From an uncultured Thalassotalea sp. (GTDB lineage Bacteria; Pseudomonadota; Gammaproteobacteria; Enterobacterales; Alteromonadaceae): 64,000 nucleotides of DNA. The translations under genes were made by a program, and so were the position numbers. The notes under the pieces were generated by a model. The model saw nothing but the letters and a program-made list of their open reading frames with translations. It made no database searches and was not told the DNA's origin. The DNA lies in assembly GCA_947492575.1 (NCBI GenBank), contig CANLNK010000001.1, positions 1,240,001 through 1,304,000 of the forward strand, read 5' to 3'. Below, one piece after another: positions 26,201-36,033 of the stretch (within the stretch, counting starts at the first letter, position 1; every line of letters begins with the position of its first letter).

Positions 26201-29200
26201 ACTGCCGTATTGGGTTGTTGGCATTTCGAAACCAGGTTCGACGTTAACTTCTATCGTTCTCACGATATTTTCGTCAGAGCCTGAAACGAAGGTAATCGTT
26301 GCAGAGCCTGTGCCTGTTGGCTGAATAGTTACGATGTTGCCATCGATGCTTGCCGATACTACCGATTCATCGCTAGAGCTCACGGTAAAGCTATCTACAG
26401 TTTCGCCATCATCTTGGAATGCGCTAACGTTGATAATCAGCGCGTCACTTGATGTGGTTGTTGCCCAGTTTGGTTCTTTGTAATCAAGTGTCAATTGAAT
26501 AGGTTTGACACTAGGATCACCAATTTTTAAGTTATCAAGTTCGAATGAACGGTTGTTGGTGAAGATGCCGATTAAGCCTTTCATTGAGTATGTGGTGTCA
26601 GTTGTCGTACCCATTTTTTCGCCATTGAGGTACACCGTTAAGGCATCGTCAATCATCTCAAATCGTGTGGTATACCAAACTCCGTCTTCCGTTCCTCCTT
26701 TCTCACCAAGCAACAATGGCGATTTCTTTTGAACGGGACGAGCTATTGAGCCATTGGTTGTTACAGCAACTTCAACTTGTGTGCTACTGGATGAGTTTTG
26801 CAAATTAAGACCACCAGCGAACCAATTGCCTTCACCTTCATAGCGTCCCATCAAATAAAGCTGCTTGTTACGAGTCGTGCTGTTTTGACGTGGGCGAATA
26901 TCAGCTTCGATGTAGTAGTTATTGCTTGGAACATTTGCCATTACATCGTCTTTGGCAAGGATGATTTCACCGCCTTCACCACCAGCGGTGTAGCGCATGA
27001 CCTTATTACCGTCGTCTAGGGTAAGCACGTCAAACTGACCAACAGCTCCTGAAGTATTTTCTGGCTTAGATAATATGTTCCAATTGTCTAGTGTGCCTGA
27101 AGAAAAATCATCACAGAAATACAAGTCGCTAGCATCATCACAGCTATAGCCTGATGCCTGATCTAAATATTCAATGCGCAGATTGTCGATAACGACAACC
27201 CCACCGCTTTCTGTGCGAAGTTGCAGGAATGACGTTTCAGTCGCAACATACCCCGGGATAGTGAGTGTTTCACCGTCCACTAAGTCTGCAATTTTGCGGC
27301 TAAAGAATTTCGAACTACCGCCATGAATTGATTTAGAACTGCTTGATGTGTTGTTGTCCACATAAATGATGAAACTATTGTCTTTGTCATCGGTGGGCTC
27401 ATCAGCAGAAATTATATCGACCACGATATTATAGGGTTTGCTTAAGTCAAAGACACCGGTGGTGACGGTATCGTCGCCACTTGTGTCAACTGCTGGCGTA
27501 CTATTACCCCAAGTAAAGCGGCCGCTGTCTAATGTCAGTTGATTATCTTCAAGTACTACGGTGCCACCCGTGCGAGTGTACAGAGGTATTGTTCCGTCTG
27601 TTGGTAAGCTCTTGTATGTGGTTGAGAAAAAGTCTTCTGTCGTGTTGAAGTCTTCTTCCGCAAATGTCACACCCGATGTTGGTGGTTCATCAACTGGTGG
27701 TTCAATGTCGGGTACTTCGGTGGCAACGGTTTCAATGGTTAAATTGTCGATGACAATGTGAGCTGCACTATCGGTACGCAACTGGAAGAATGAGTTCTTA
27801 ATCTCTGCATTTAATATGCCGCGAGCGTCTGCAGCTGTAAGATCTGAACCAGTTACGACATCTTCGCCAGGTACGTAGGTGTAGCTAAAACGTTGACCGG
27901 CAGGATTGTTTTCTTCACTTATCGACTTGCCATAGAATTTCGAGGCTGCGCCATGCACGGAATTGCCTTGACTTGTGGTGTTGTTATCAACGTAAAGTGA
28001 AAGTGAACCAGCGCCGTTATGGGAAATGACATCAAAACTAATGGTGAAGCCTTCACTGATATTGTAAATGCCAACACCAGCAGTATTACTTGATGAAGTG
28101 TCAATACCAGGGACAGTGTTACCTATACTAAACCGAGCACCTGCCAATGTCATTTGGCCTAGAGACTCGTCAATAGCGGGTGTTCCGCCAGTTTTGTAAT
28201 AAAGCGGGCCAGCTCCTTGCTCATCACTCAGTTTTTTGTAGCTCGAGGTGAAAAAGGTCTCAATACTGGTATCAAATGCTTCACTGAGGGCAAGGCTTTC
28301 TTGGTCTGCGAGTGCTTCTAGCTTTTCTAATTCAATATCTGCTTGGGCTTGTGAGAAGACGATAATATTATTTTTTGCATCTTCATTATTGTCACAACTT
28401 AACACCAGTGAGGCTAAACCTGAGGCACTATCGGTCGTACAAACGCTATATGCGTCTGATACCGTATTGTACGAACGAGAAATTAAGTATTGCGTTTGGC
28501 TAGTGTCGCCTTCACCTGTTGTCATGGCGAGAACGCGATTACCGAACATAAATTCGTAGCGACCATTGATCACCTCACCATCGCCGTTTTGCTGGGTAAA
28601 AGTGCCTGCTTGATTGTTATCTTCATCATCTGGTGCAAAGGTCAGATTCTCTAGCGATGCATTACCAGATTTAACAAGCGGGTTGTAGACTTCACCACTG
28701 AAGTTGCTGGTATCAAAGGCATTGGGCTGGGTATCGTTATATTCAGCGTAGAGGTAGTCGACGAAATGAAGAATCGCTTGATCACTGGATACTAGCGTAT
28801 CTGAACCTCCGGCATTTGGTAGCCAAGTGTTGACTGCAGCAGCAAAGTCATCAGCTGAACGACTGAAAAAGTCAGTGACAGTTTCACCTTCAGCAAGCGT
28901 TAATTCGGCAACATTTGCTGCGTTAGGGCTAATCGATATGCCATTGGTAGGGTCACCATCATTATCCAGTGACTGTAATAGTCTTAACGTATTGATAACT
29001 GCTGGATGGAAGGTCGTGTCAGTGGAAAACACTTCCATTGGAGTAATGATGTTGGCTGCCGCAACACTTGGAAATTCTATATCACCAATGAAGAAGGTTA
29101 TAGCCTCACCGCGAAAATAGTTAAACTGGCCACTATCATTCGTGACGCCATCATTAACCGAGTCACTGCGATAACCTAAACCAGATACCGGACTGTCGAC

Positions 29201-29320
29201 AAATACCCCCTGTATTGCTGGTAGAGGCTCTTCTTTGACATTGATCGTGCTGTCTGCGCCACAGCCTGCGAGAATAGCAGCTGTAACTAGACTAGTAACA
29301 AATTTTGTATTGTTGTTCAT
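23210..29320 (-). CDS. Giant multidomain pectinase lipoprotein: pectin methylesterase (CE8) + pectate lyase (PL1)
   Basis: Start chosen at the ATG at 29320, preceded by GGGAGGG and giving a leader with lipobox LAGC; the frame opens at 29365. The product has 2036 residues. Order: lipoprotein N-terminus; a roughly 170-residue beta-rich repeat at about 355-530 and again at about 560-715; a concanavalin/LamG-like domain at about 720-930; two Ig-like domains at about 940-1170; CE8 esterase at about 1177-1508 ([23 protein letters not shown]); PL1 lyase at about 1523-1846 ([15 protein letters not shown] and RVPLFR, which holds the catalytic Arg pattern RxPxxR); and a third copy of the repeat at the C-terminus (1885-2036). 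De-esterification and cleavage would be coupled on one surface-anchored molecule. CE8-PL1 fusions are known in Pseudoalteromonas PelA. The three repeats look like carbohydrate-binding modules, but I cannot assign a family. Confidence 0.92.
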   Translation of the reverse strand: MNNNTKFVTSLVTAAILAGCGADSTINVKEEPLPAIQGVFVDSPVSGLGYRSDSVNDGVTNDSGQFNYFRGEAITFFIGDIEFPSVAAANIITPMEVFSTDTTFHPAVINTLRLLQSLDNDGDPTNGISISPNAANVAELTLAEGETVTDFFSRSADDFAAAVNTWLPNAGGSDTLVSSDQAILHFVDYLYAEYNDTQPNAFDTSNFSGEVYNPLVKSGNASLENLTFAPDDEDNNQAGTFTQQNGDGEVINGRYEFMFGNRVLAMTTGEGDTSQTQYLISRSYNTVSDAYSVCTTDSASGLASLVLSCDNNEDAKNNIIVFSQAQADIELEKLEALADQESLALSEAFDTSIETFFTSSYKKLSDEQGAGPLYYKTGGTPAIDESLGQMTLAGARFSIGNTVPGIDTSSSNTAGVGIYNISEGFTISFDVISHNGAGSLSLYVDNNTTSQGNSVHGAASKFYGKSISEENNPAGQRFSYTYVPGEDVVTGSDLTAADARGILNAEIKNSFFQLRTDSAAHIVIDNLTIETVATEVPDIEPPVDEPPTSGVTFAEEDFNTTEDFFSTTYKSLPTDGTIPLYTRTGGTVVLEDNQLTLDSGRFTWGNSTPAVDTSGDDTVTTGVFDLSKPYNIVVDIISADEPTDDKDNSFIIYVDNNTSSSSKSIHGGSSKFFSRKIADLVDGETLTIPGYVATETSFLQLRTESGGVVVIDNLRIEYLDQASGYSCDDASDLYFCDDFSSGTLDNWNILSKPENTSGAVGQFDVLTLDDGNKVMRYTAGGEGGEIILAKDDVMANVPSNNYYIEADIRPRQNSTTRNKQLYLMGRYEGEGNWFAGGLNLQNSSSSTQVEVAVTTNGSIARPVQKKSPLLLGEKGGTEDGVWYTTRFEMIDDALTVYLNGEKMGTTTDTTYSMKGLIGIFTNNRSFELDNLKIGDPSVKPIQLTLDYKEPNWATTTSSDALIINVSAFQDDGETVDSFTVSSSDESVVSASIDGNIVTIQPTGTGSATITFVSGSDENIVRTIEVNVEPGFEMPTTQYGSLSGKLSPAISSTEQYIDTQLSITFDNEPSLGTLGEVHIYNASDDSLVDTIKVGTNVNVLGYVGQDSNREVNYTPITLDGNTLHISPRNNVLTYGQSYYVVIGDDVVKGAELNGTPFDGLGANSSWSFTTKFTAPTSNDVLVDDDGAADFRTVQGALNYVMENVAKDAPAVISVKDGVYHELLYLRNKNNLTIQGESRENTVVHYDNYESFNGGSSGRPVFLVEGADMLVLNNFTLKNSHIRNASVSNQAEAIYFNSSHRLVANNMNFISEQDTILVKGYTWFYNTLVAGNVDFIWGYPVAALFESSEIRTIGDSKNGASDTPVSGGYVLQARVPNENDPGFVFLNSDFTHGPGPLGNTVADGSTYIARSGGSSSYYDNIILINNTFDSHIADIGWASQGVNSQPASNPEVATLLSGWREFGSMDMAGNPLDLSTRVGGYELTAEEASNYQTRAVIFASYNNNAGWAPEPLAIPTLPEPPKAISPVVKDLGFAGYNFDVTGGEGGDVVTVTNGIELINALDNAKNSNTPVTIYVDGTITDANTGGSGDSINIKDMDNVSIIGVADRGKFSGIGISIRRANNIIIQNLTIHEVLTGGKDGISIEGDDDGSTTSNIWIDHNEIYADLSVDKDFYDGLLDSKSGAENITISYNYLHDGQKTSLHGHSDDDSNPNKNRNITFHHNRFENLTSRVPLFRFGYGHLFNNYFNNISSTAINARMGAELLIENNVFENTKNPIVSFYSAENGYWNLSGNYFGEGVTWTTPDAGDVSAQDGVSTSSYVVPYSYSLDPVDEVKAKVLANAGVNKIDQSDLDIPIADDSGAVEPPVQEAIGLPFNENFSATNAEEFFSNSYRDLSGAAGSGTPLFYRVTGSVEVASGELTMTGARISIGNTTPDVSTTAEDTTTTGVFDLTNNYQVSFTVVAIAGNTDKNFQIYVDNNTSSSGKSINGGASKFYSVALKDHTPGQRYVVDGLVASASSFITIRTESDATITIDDLTIE

Positions 29321-29356
29321 ACATCCCTCCCGAGGATGAGTTTTTATTCTTATCGC

Positions 29357-29390
29357 GGCAAGCAAACACTAACCCCCCGGTTTGCTTGCC
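29357..29390. other. Strong hairpin between TonB receptor and CE8-PL1 genes
   Basis: An 11-bp perfect stem, GGCAAGCAAAC (29357-29367) with GTTTGCTTGCC (29380-29390), lies in the 90-base spacer. On the minus strand it is not followed by a T-run, so it is more likely an mRNA-stabilising or processing structure than a full terminator. Confidence 0.65.
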
Positions 29391-29410
29391 TCGCTTGTTA
29401 TTTGAACGTC

Positions 29411-32401
29411 CTAATAAAATGAGTAGTTGAAACCAAGCTGGTAAGTTGAGCCGTAAGCTTCACGTTGATAAAGCACTTCGCCACCGGATAGGCTATTGCC
29501 AGAGAAGTAACGTAAATCTGCTTCATCAGTAATGTTGATGGCGTCAAAGTAAACGGTTAGGTTTTTAGTGAGTTCATATTTGGCTTTAAAATCAAAGGTC
29601 ACGATGTCGTCTTGATAAATATCAGACCAAGATTTACAGGCTTTGGGATCATTTGAAGCGGCGTCATCTGGACAAGAGCCAACCTCTTCGAGGATTTTTG
29701 AACGATAGTTGCTAATCAGGCGAAGCGACCAGTCTTCGTTTTCCCAACCGAATGCGATATTACCGGTAAAGTCTGCTTGACCAGGTAATGGCATCTTGTC
29801 TTTGCGAATACTGCCGTCAAGCTCGGCTTCACTGCTAACGAATGTCATGTTGCTTTGCCAGAACAGTCCATTTTCAAAGAACTGGTTGTAGCTAACTTCC
29901 ATCCCGTAAACCGTCGCCTTGTCACCATTTAATGTGATATCTACTTGGTTGAGTTGTAAGTCTTGAGGAATTGCAAATTCTGCTACCTGATTGACCGGCA
30001 AAGTTAGCGGTAATTCGTCCAAGCCCATTGAAATACCTGAAACATCAACAATAAAGTTATCGATGTCTTTATAGAATAGAGCGACTTCCATGAAGAGGTT
30101 CTTTGATGGGTACCAACCAATAGATGTGTCAAAGTTATTAGACGTCATTGCCACTAGGTTAGGGTTACCTACTTGAAGCACGTTGTCTGGGCCCAAGATA
30201 TAGTTTTGTAGCTCTAATGCACTCTGTCCTTGTGGTGAGTTGTAACATTGCCCGTTAGTTGGATCACATAAGCTAATATCGCTGTCAAACTTTGCAAACC
30301 CCCGAGCCTGCTTAAAAGAAGGGCGGGTATAGCTTGTCCAAAGTGCACCACGAACTAAAATGTCGTCTTGCGGTTCATAACGAACGTGAATGCTTGGGAA
30401 GTATTCACTGTACTTTATTGACGCTTCAGGCAACGGCACTGCAATATCTAATGTATGGCTGCCACCGAAATTCCAATCGTCGTTTTCTAGCGATAGGAAA
30501 CCCGTTGACGAAAACTCAGTATGAGCATAACGCACACCGGTTATGACAGTTAGATTGTCAGATAATGGCAACTCTGCCATTACATAGGCTGCGTACGTGT
30601 CTTCGTTTAGCGTGTAATCTTCTTTCGTACTATCGATTGAAATTTCGCCACCGGTGGCACTTTCGCGCGTGATAACGGATGAGTCAACAATATATTCGAC
30701 GTCTTGACGAGTAACGAAAGGGTAGCTGAAATGGCTGTCAGGTACGCCAAAGTCGTAGTCAGTAATATTGGAATTAACAACGTCAATACAGGTTTGATTA
30801 CCTTGACAGTCTTCCTCATCAGGCCTGTAGCTCCAGCGGTCCTTGTCACGATAATGCTCACGTTCGTTGTAGGTAAAGCCTACCTTGATGAAGTTTAGGT
30901 ACTGCCAATCAAATTGCTTTTGCAGGTTTGCTTTAATGCTTGTTATTTCGTCGGTTCTAACGCTGTCTTCCATGAATAAGTTGTCATATTCCATGTTAGA
31001 CAAGTCAGAGATATCGCCGTCAGCCTCTCCGTTAAATACGTCACCATTAGGATCGAGTTCGAAACCACCAAGCGCTGCTGCTTCTGCTGGTGTTAACACT
31101 TCAGCAATGATGTTGTCTTTACCGGCACGGCCATAAACAATGTTCTCACGTTCTCTAAATTGAACACGACGATCACCTAACGACTCGTTCTCAGTCTTGG
31201 AATACGCGTACTCATAGTCTAATATCCAAGAATCATCAATATAGTTTTTGCCACCAATACTGTAGTTGGTGGTCGTTGTTTCGTCTTCTTGGATAAAGTA
31301 CTGATTCATGACGTCAATATCTGACAAGGCGAACTCATTGGTTTGAGCGTTAACGAAAATGACTTCATCGTCTTGGTCGCCATTGTAGAAATTAAAAAAT
31401 TCACGCAGCGCGACATCTTCATCGGTATAGTTTGAGTAGTTTCCACGAAGGTAGTAGTAGTTATCTTCGTCTGGTTTAAACTCTATATTCAGTGTCGCTG
31501 TCGTTCTCTCGCGATCAGCAATCTCTCGGCGATTCTCTAATTGAGCTGGAATCAAAATTTCTGGTGCTACAGCCAACTCTTCTTCGGTTAACCCGATACC
31601 GCCACTGACAAAGTTAAGGTCTCGTGTGCTGTGATGACGCTTTTCATCTACTATTGTTTTGCGGTCTTCATATGAAACGGCAAAACCGATGCCTAGCTTC
31701 TCGTCTAGCAATAACTGAGTGCCGTCAAGGCTAAACTTAGGCGAGTGTTCTTCGCGCATCTCGCTATAAGAATTTTGGAACTTAACTTTTAACGTATCTT
31801 TTCCACGGTCAAATGCTGAAATGGCTTTTATGTTTACTGCGCCACCTATAGAGTTTAGGTTCATTTCAGGGGTAAGCGTTTTGAATACCTCAATAGCACC
31901 TAAAGAATCACTGGTGATGCCATCTAAGCCAATCTTGCGGTCGTCACCTGCACCAGATAGCTCAGCACCATTCATATTAACGGCAACGAATTTAGGCCCT
32001 AAGCCTCGAACCGCAATGTATTTACCTTCACCTTCGCTACGCTCTAGGGTTACACCCGGAACACGTCGCAGAGACTCCGCTACGTTTTGATCGACAAAGT
32101 TACCAAGGTCATCGGTAGCAATAACAGAGCTAAAGGCTTTGCTATCACGTTCCATTGCGCGAGCTTTCAAATCTGCTTGGTAGGTGCCTGTAACGGTAAT
32201 AACTTCTACTTGCTGTAATACTTCTTCGTCTGAGCCATCTGAAGATGGTTGACTCATAGCAGCTTGACTATCGGCACTACTCTGTGACGCTTGTTGTTTA
32301 TTTGAATCTGACTCGGCGGGCAGCTTACTCGCATTTTGAGCGTAAGCAGGAAAAGCTAATGCCAGCGCCGCTGCGATCGCAGTGAGTTTCATATTATTCA
32401 T
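29411..32401 (-). CDS. TonB-dependent outer-membrane receptor (large, pectin oligosaccharide uptake)
   Basis: Start placed at the ATG at 32401 because AAAGGA lies seven bases upstream and it gives a clean signal peptide ending FPAYAQ; the frame extends to 32464. The product has 996 residues. A Ser/Gln-rich linker (about residues 25-60) precedes the TonB box-like EVITVTGTYQ, followed by a plug with ATDDLGNFVDQNVAESLRRVPG and IAVRGLGPKFVAVNMNG. The 22-strand barrel type ends in QLGFNYSFY with the terminal aromatic. It belongs to the same carbohydrate receptor class as the other receptor here but diverges strongly from it, suggesting a different oligomer. It is the first gene of the operon receptor, CE8-PL1, GH43, RpiB-like, behind operator site 6. 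Confidence 0.92.
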   Translation of the reverse strand: MNNMKLTAIAAALALAFPAYAQNASKLPAESDSNKQQASQSSADSQAAMSQPSSDGSDEEVLQQVEVITVTGTYQADLKARAMERDSKAFSSVIATDDLGNFVDQNVAESLRRVPGVTLERSEGEGKYIAVRGLGPKFVAVNMNGAELSGAGDDRKIGLDGITSDSLGAIEVFKTLTPEMNLNSIGGAVNIKAISAFDRGKDTLKVKFQNSYSEMREEHSPKFSLDGTQLLLDEKLGIGFAVSYEDRKTIVDEKRHHSTRDLNFVSGGIGLTEEELAVAPEILIPAQLENRREIADRERTTATLNIEFKPDEDNYYYLRGNYSNYTDEDVALREFFNFYNGDQDDEVIFVNAQTNEFALSDIDVMNQYFIQEDETTTTNYSIGGKNYIDDSWILDYEYAYSKTENESLGDRRVQFRERENIVYGRAGKDNIIAEVLTPAEAAALGGFELDPNGDVFNGEADGDISDLSNMEYDNLFMEDSVRTDEITSIKANLQKQFDWQYLNFIKVGFTYNEREHYRDKDRWSYRPDEEDCQGNQTCIDVVNSNITDYDFGVPDSHFSYPFVTRQDVEYIVDSSVITRESATGGEISIDSTKEDYTLNEDTYAAYVMAELPLSDNLTVITGVRYAHTEFSSTGFLSLENDDWNFGGSHTLDIAVPLPEASIKYSEYFPSIHVRYEPQDDILVRGALWTSYTRPSFKQARGFAKFDSDISLCDPTNGQCYNSPQGQSALELQNYILGPDNVLQVGNPNLVAMTSNNFDTSIGWYPSKNLFMEVALFYKDIDNFIVDVSGISMGLDELPLTLPVNQVAEFAIPQDLQLNQVDITLNGDKATVYGMEVSYNQFFENGLFWQSNMTFVSSEAELDGSIRKDKMPLPGQADFTGNIAFGWENEDWSLRLISNYRSKILEEVGSCPDDAASNDPKACKSWSDIYQDDIVTFDFKAKYELTKNLTVYFDAINITDEADLRYFSGNSLSGGEVLYQREAYGSTYQLGFNYSFY
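30647..30658. promoter_or_regulatory. Intragenic match to the operator core (GCCACCGGTGGC)
   Basis: A 12-bp perfect palindrome inside the TonB receptor coding region, matching 13 of 14 positions of the operator on the minus strand. It encodes Ala-Thr-Gly-Gly in the receptor, so it may be fortuitous; it could also be a downstream roadblock operator. Confidence 0.3.
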
Positions 32402-32478
32402 GATCAGTCCTTTATCAGGCTTTTTGTTATTTGTTTTCGACATCTCGATATACCCCGATGACATTATCGATTAAATCT

Positions 32479-32492
32479 TGCCACCGGTGGCA
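32479..32492. promoter_or_regulatory. Palindromic operator TGCCACCGGTGGCA (site 6, receptor/lyase divergent spacer)
   Basis: Perfect 14-bp palindrome identical to sites 1 and 3, in the spacer between the minus-strand receptor operon and the plus-strand lyase-CE12 operon. On the plus strand TTGCCA is followed after 17 bases by TAGCAT, a possible promoter. On the minus strand a weak GATAAT lies at 19-base spacing. One operator may serve both directions. Confidence 0.8.
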
Positions 32493-32696
32493 AAAAAAGT
32501 TAGCATCAAAATATATAATTTGTCAATTGATTAATTTATCGACGAAACAAAGATAGAGCTTAATGAGGAAAATTCTTACGAATTATAACAAGGTTAGCCA
32601 TTATTTAGCTTGTTTTTAGTTGTTATCAATCTCGTGTATATCGCTTAAGTTTTTGATAATTAATTTAATTTTAAAGGGAGGTTAGTACGTAGGGTT

Positions 32697-34094
32697 ATGT
32701 TGAAAATTCTCTTTACGGTGGTTTGGTGCGTTGCCGTGACAACGATAAACCTAAGTTTGGCAAATGAGCCAGAATTAGCGTTTCCGGGAGCAAAAGGTTT
32801 TGGCAAATTCACACAAGGTGGAAAAGGAGGCAAAGTCTACGTGGTAACTAGCCTAGAGGACGATCCAGCTGCGCCCAAAGCTGGCACGTTACGACACGCT
32901 ATAAAACAAAAACATTCACGTATCGTTGTCTTTAATGTTTCCGGAGTTATACAACTCGGCGCTCCGTTAAAAATATCGCATGGCAATATCACAATCGCTG
33001 GCCAAAGCTCGCCGGGGGGGGTTGTTATCGCCGGTGCACCATTCGTCGTTTCTAACGCTGAACAGGTGATTCTTCGTTATTTACGCTTTCGTTTGGGAAC
33101 TTTCGGCTATGCTGAGGATGCGTTAACGGTTGTTGGTAGTGAACAGGTTATTGTTGATCATTGTTCGATGAGTTGGTCGGTGGACGAAACGGCGACTTTC
33201 TATCGAAATCGAAACTTCACTTTACAAAATTCTATTGTCTCCCATAGCTTGAATCAATCAATTCATCCTAAAGGCGACCATGGTTATGGCGGTATTTGGG
33301 GAGGAAAAAATGCATCGTTTATTAACAACATTGTTGCCAACCATAAAAGCCGTACGCCGAGAATTAACGGCCACCGGCTTAGGTCTGCTTACCCTGTTGA
33401 AGATGAATTTGTTGAACTCATTAACAATATAATTTTCAATTGGGGAAGCAATAACGTTTACGGTAGTGAAAATGGGCGATTCAATCTAATTAACAATTAC
33501 TATAAAGCGGGCAAGGCAAGCAAAAGAAAAAAACAGTTTGCCGATATTTGGTATTCGCCTCTGGTTAATGGCTATCAAGTTTATGTCAATGGCAATGTTT
33601 ACGCTGGCGATGAAACGCTGAGTAAAGAGAATTGGCGTGGCGTATTCTATCGACAAGCCAAAGACGCCAAAAGAGCTCAGTCGACGGTCGAAAGCTCTTG
33701 GTTAAGTCATAACCCATTAACGCCGAGTGATGGAAGTCGCATAGAAGTTGATTTCAACGGTGCGAAACCTAATTTTCAGCAGGTGGTGAAGTCTAAGTCA
33801 GTGGGTGCCAATAGAAGTGCTCACGGTGAATTTATTGATTCTGTTGACGAGTTGGTTTATCAGCAGCTTGCTAATGACATTGTGGTTAAAGGCAAAGGCT
33901 TGATTAATCACGAACGTGAGTTAATTGGCAGTTGGGAAAAATACAGCCTTCAATTCCAGAATGCAAAGCCAATATTAGATGAGAACCTTGACGGAATTGA
34001 AGATAACTGGTTCAAGTTGATGACAAAGCGTGCGCCTGATAGCAGCTATCACGATTTATTAACGCAATACTTATTTATGCTAACAAAGTCATGA
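32697..34094 (+). CDS. Pectate lyase-like protein (PL1-related), exported
   Basis: A 465-residue parallel beta-helix protein with a signal peptide ending near LSLA (about residue 22). The N-terminus AFPGAKGFGKFTQGGKGG and the segments GTLRHAIKQ, QVILRYLRFRLG, VDHCSMSWSVDETATFY and SRTPRING are typical of the PL1 group common in marine Bacteroidetes and Alteromonadales; SRTPR is the candidate catalytic Arg motif. It should cleave polygalacturonate by beta-elimination, producing the unsaturated ends used by GH105 and KduI. The start ATG has an AGGG very close and a better GGGAGG 16 bases away, so a slightly different start is possible. It is the first gene of a unit with CE12. Confidence 0.85.
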   Translation: MLKILFTVVWCVAVTTINLSLANEPELAFPGAKGFGKFTQGGKGGKVYVVTSLEDDPAAPKAGTLRHAIKQKHSRIVVFNVSGVIQLGAPLKISHGNITIAGQSSPGGVVIAGAPFVVSNAEQVILRYLRFRLGTFGYAEDALTVVGSEQVIVDHCSMSWSVDETATFYRNRNFTLQNSIVSHSLNQSIHPKGDHGYGGIWGGKNASFINNIVANHKSRTPRINGHRLRSAYPVEDEFVELINNIIFNWGSNNVYGSENGRFNLINNYYKAGKASKRKKQFADIWYSPLVNGYQVYVNGNVYAGDETLSKENWRGVFYRQAKDAKRAQSTVESSWLSHNPLTPSDGSRIEVDFNGAKPNFQQVVKSKSVGANRSAHGEFIDSVDELVYQQLANDIVVKGKGLINHERELIGSWEKYSLQFQNAKPILDENLDGIEDNWFKLMTKRAPDSSYHDLLTQYLFMLTKS

Positions 34095-34110
34095 TGTTAT
34101 GAAGGAAAAT

Positions 34111-34926
34111 ATGTTTATTCAAAAAGTAATTTATCTAGTTCTAGGGTTAGTTTTTATTTCCTTGCAAGCCCAAGCCCAAGCCCAAGCCCAAGTAGAAGCA
34201 GGACCTTCAAAACAGCAAAGGCCTACGTACATCTTTATGGCGGGAGACTCTACAATGGCTATTAAAGCTGTTAAGGATTACCCAGAAACCGGCTGGGGAA
34301 TGCCGTTTAGTTATTTTTTTGCCGACGATATTATTGTTGATAATCGCGCTAAAAATGGGCGTAGCACACGCACTTTTATCAGCGAGGGTCGTTGGCAAGG
34401 AATATTGAGTGAACTGCAAGCAAACGACGTGGTCATTATCCAGTTTGGTCATAATGATCAGTCTAAGCACAAAACTGACCGGTATACGACGCCAGAGCAG
34501 TTTACCGAAAATTTGAAGCGCTTTATCCGAGACGTTAGAAGCAAAAACGCCAAGCCGGTGCTAATGACTCCTATTACAAGACGCTACTTTAATGATGATG
34601 GCACAATAAAAGATACGCATCCTATCTATGCCGATTTAGTGAGAGATGTTGCCAATCAAACGGGTGTAAGTTTTGTGGATATGGAACGTGTTACCCAAGC
34701 ATATTTTCAAGCTATGGGGGACGAGTTGTCAGCACTTCGCTTTATGCACATTAAACCTGACTTGCACCCCAATTATCCAAATGGGGTAAAGGACAATACC
34801 CATTTAAATGCGTTAGGGGCTAGAGAAGTTGCTCAACTCGTGTTGGCCGAGCTTAAAACATTAAACCATCCGCTGGCGAAGCGACTACGTGACGTTGATC
34901 CTAAACATTTAAAGCTAAGCTATTAG
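34111..34926 (+). CDS. Rhamnogalacturonan acetylesterase (CE12, SGNH hydrolase)
   Basis: Removes acetyl groups from the pectin backbone so that lyases can act. The product has 271 residues from the ATG at 34111, chosen because GAAGGA precedes it and the signal peptide then starts directly; an in-frame ATG at 34099 adds four residues. SGNH blocks are clear: GDSTMA with the nucleophile Ser, the Gly/Asn block (NRAKNGRST), FGHNDQS, and DNTHLN with the catalytic Asp-His pair. The signal peptide ends in a (QA)n run encoded by a hexanucleotide repeat. It is the last gene before a bidirectional terminator that closes the island. Confidence 0.92.
   Translation: MFIQKVIYLVLGLVFISLQAQAQAQAQVEAGPSKQQRPTYIFMAGDSTMAIKAVKDYPETGWGMPFSYFFADDIIVDNRAKNGRSTRTFISEGRWQGILSELQANDVVIIQFGHNDQSKHKTDRYTTPEQFTENLKRFIRDVRSKNAKPVLMTPITRRYFNDDGTIKDTHPIYADLVRDVANQTGVSFVDMERVTQAYFQAMGDELSALRFMHIKPDLHPNYPNGVKDNTHLNALGAREVAQLVLAELKTLNHPLAKRLRDVDPKHLKLSY
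34165..34192 (+). repeat. CAAGCC hexanucleotide tandem repeat in the CE12 signal peptide region
   Basis: Four perfect CAAGCC copies plus a partial fifth encode alternating Gln-Ala at the signal peptidase site. Copy-number change would keep the frame but alter the length of the leader/mature junction. Confidence 0.85.
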
Positions 34927-34956
34927 TGCTCTATTATAAGCCTTTGAGAAAACCTC

Positions 34957-34986
34957 AAAAAAAACGCCCTATATTGGGCGTTTTTT
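34957..34986. terminator. Bidirectional terminator between CE12 and prs
   Basis: A CGCCC/GGGCG stem flanked by eight A and six T (34957-34986) with a six-base loop serves the convergent CE12 (plus) and prs (minus) genes and marks the edge of the pectin island. Confidence 0.92.
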
Positions 34987-35007
34987 CGAAATAGCTATCT
35001 TGCCTGA

Positions 35008-35958
35008 CTAGGCTTCGAACATCGCAGAGATAGACTCTTCGTTACTCACACGGCGAATTGCTTCTGAAAGCATACCGCTCAAGGTAAGTTGTCTTACACG
35101 GCTGCCAAGTGCCAAGATCTCATCTGACAACGGAATAGAGTCAGTCACGATTACTTCATCGATTACAGACGCTTTTAAGTTCTCAGCAGCATTGCCTGAT
35201 AATACTGGGTGAGTAGCGTATGCATAAACGTTTTTCGCACCGTGATCTTTGAGTGCAGCAGCAGCTTTTGCTAACGTGCCGCCAGTATCGATCATATCGT
35301 CAACGATAATACAGTCACGACCTTCAACGTCACCAATGATGTGCATAACTTGAGCAACGTTCGCTTTCGGACGACGCTTGTCGATAATTGCTAAATCAGC
35401 ATCATCTAGTAACTTCGCTACTGCGCGTGCACGAACAACACCACCGATGTCTGGTGAAACAACTACTGGATTTTCAAGGTTCTTCTGTTGCATATCTTCA
35501 AGAAGAATTGGTGTACCGAAAACATTGTCTACTGGCACATCGAAGAAGCCTTGGATTTGCTCAGCATGTAAGTCAACGGTTAGAACGCGGTCTACACCTA
35601 CGCTTGAAAGGAAGTCAGCAACCACTTTTGCGGTAATTGGAACACGAGCACTGCGCACACGGCGATCTTGGCGAGCGTATCCGAAGTAAGGCATAACCGC
35701 AGTAATACGTCCAGCTGATGCACGACGTAATGCGTCAACCATGACGATAAGTTCCATTAGGTTGTTGTTAGTTGGAGCGCAAGTAGATTGGATAATAAAA
35801 ACGTCTGCACCACGAACGTTCTCAGTGATTTCAACACTGATTTCACCATCGCTGAAACTACCTACTTTTGCTTCACCTAAACCGATGTATAGGCGGTCTG
35901 CAATTTTCTTAGCCAGTTCAGGGGTGGCGTTACCCGCAAAAATCTTCATGTCAGGCAC
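35008..35958 (-). CDS. prs: Ribose-phosphate pyrophosphokinase (PRPP synthase)
   Basis: Makes PRPP from ribose-5-phosphate and ATP for nucleotide, His and Trp synthesis. I chose a GTG start at 35958 because it yields [15 protein letters not shown], matching the E. coli N-terminus [15 protein letters not shown], and has GAGGAA seven bases upstream; the frame runs to an ATG at 35985. The product is 316 residues (E. coli 315). Motifs are the flexible loop YARQDRR, the [12 protein letters not shown] region and the PRPP loop [11 protein letters not shown]. It is followed upstream by ispE and lolB on the same strand, the common prs-ispE-lolB order of gammaproteobacteria. Confidence 0.97.
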   Translation of the reverse strand: MPDMKIFAGNATPELAKKIADRLYIGLGEAKVGSFSDGEISVEITENVRGADVFIIQSTCAPTNNNLMELIVMVDALRRASAGRITAVMPYFGYARQDRRVRSARVPITAKVVADFLSSVGVDRVLTVDLHAEQIQGFFDVPVDNVFGTPILLEDMQQKNLENPVVVSPDIGGVVRARAVAKLLDDADLAIIDKRRPKANVAQVMHIIGDVEGRDCIIVDDMIDTGGTLAKAAAALKDHGAKNVYAYATHPVLSGNAAENLKASVIDEVIVTDSIPLSDEILALGSRVRQLTLSGMLSEAIRRVSNEESISAMFEA

Positions 35959-36033
35959 TGTCAGTTCCTCAGAAACTTGTGACATTAAAAGTTCACACTA
36001 ATACGTTAGCATAGCCAACTATTAGCAAATTAT

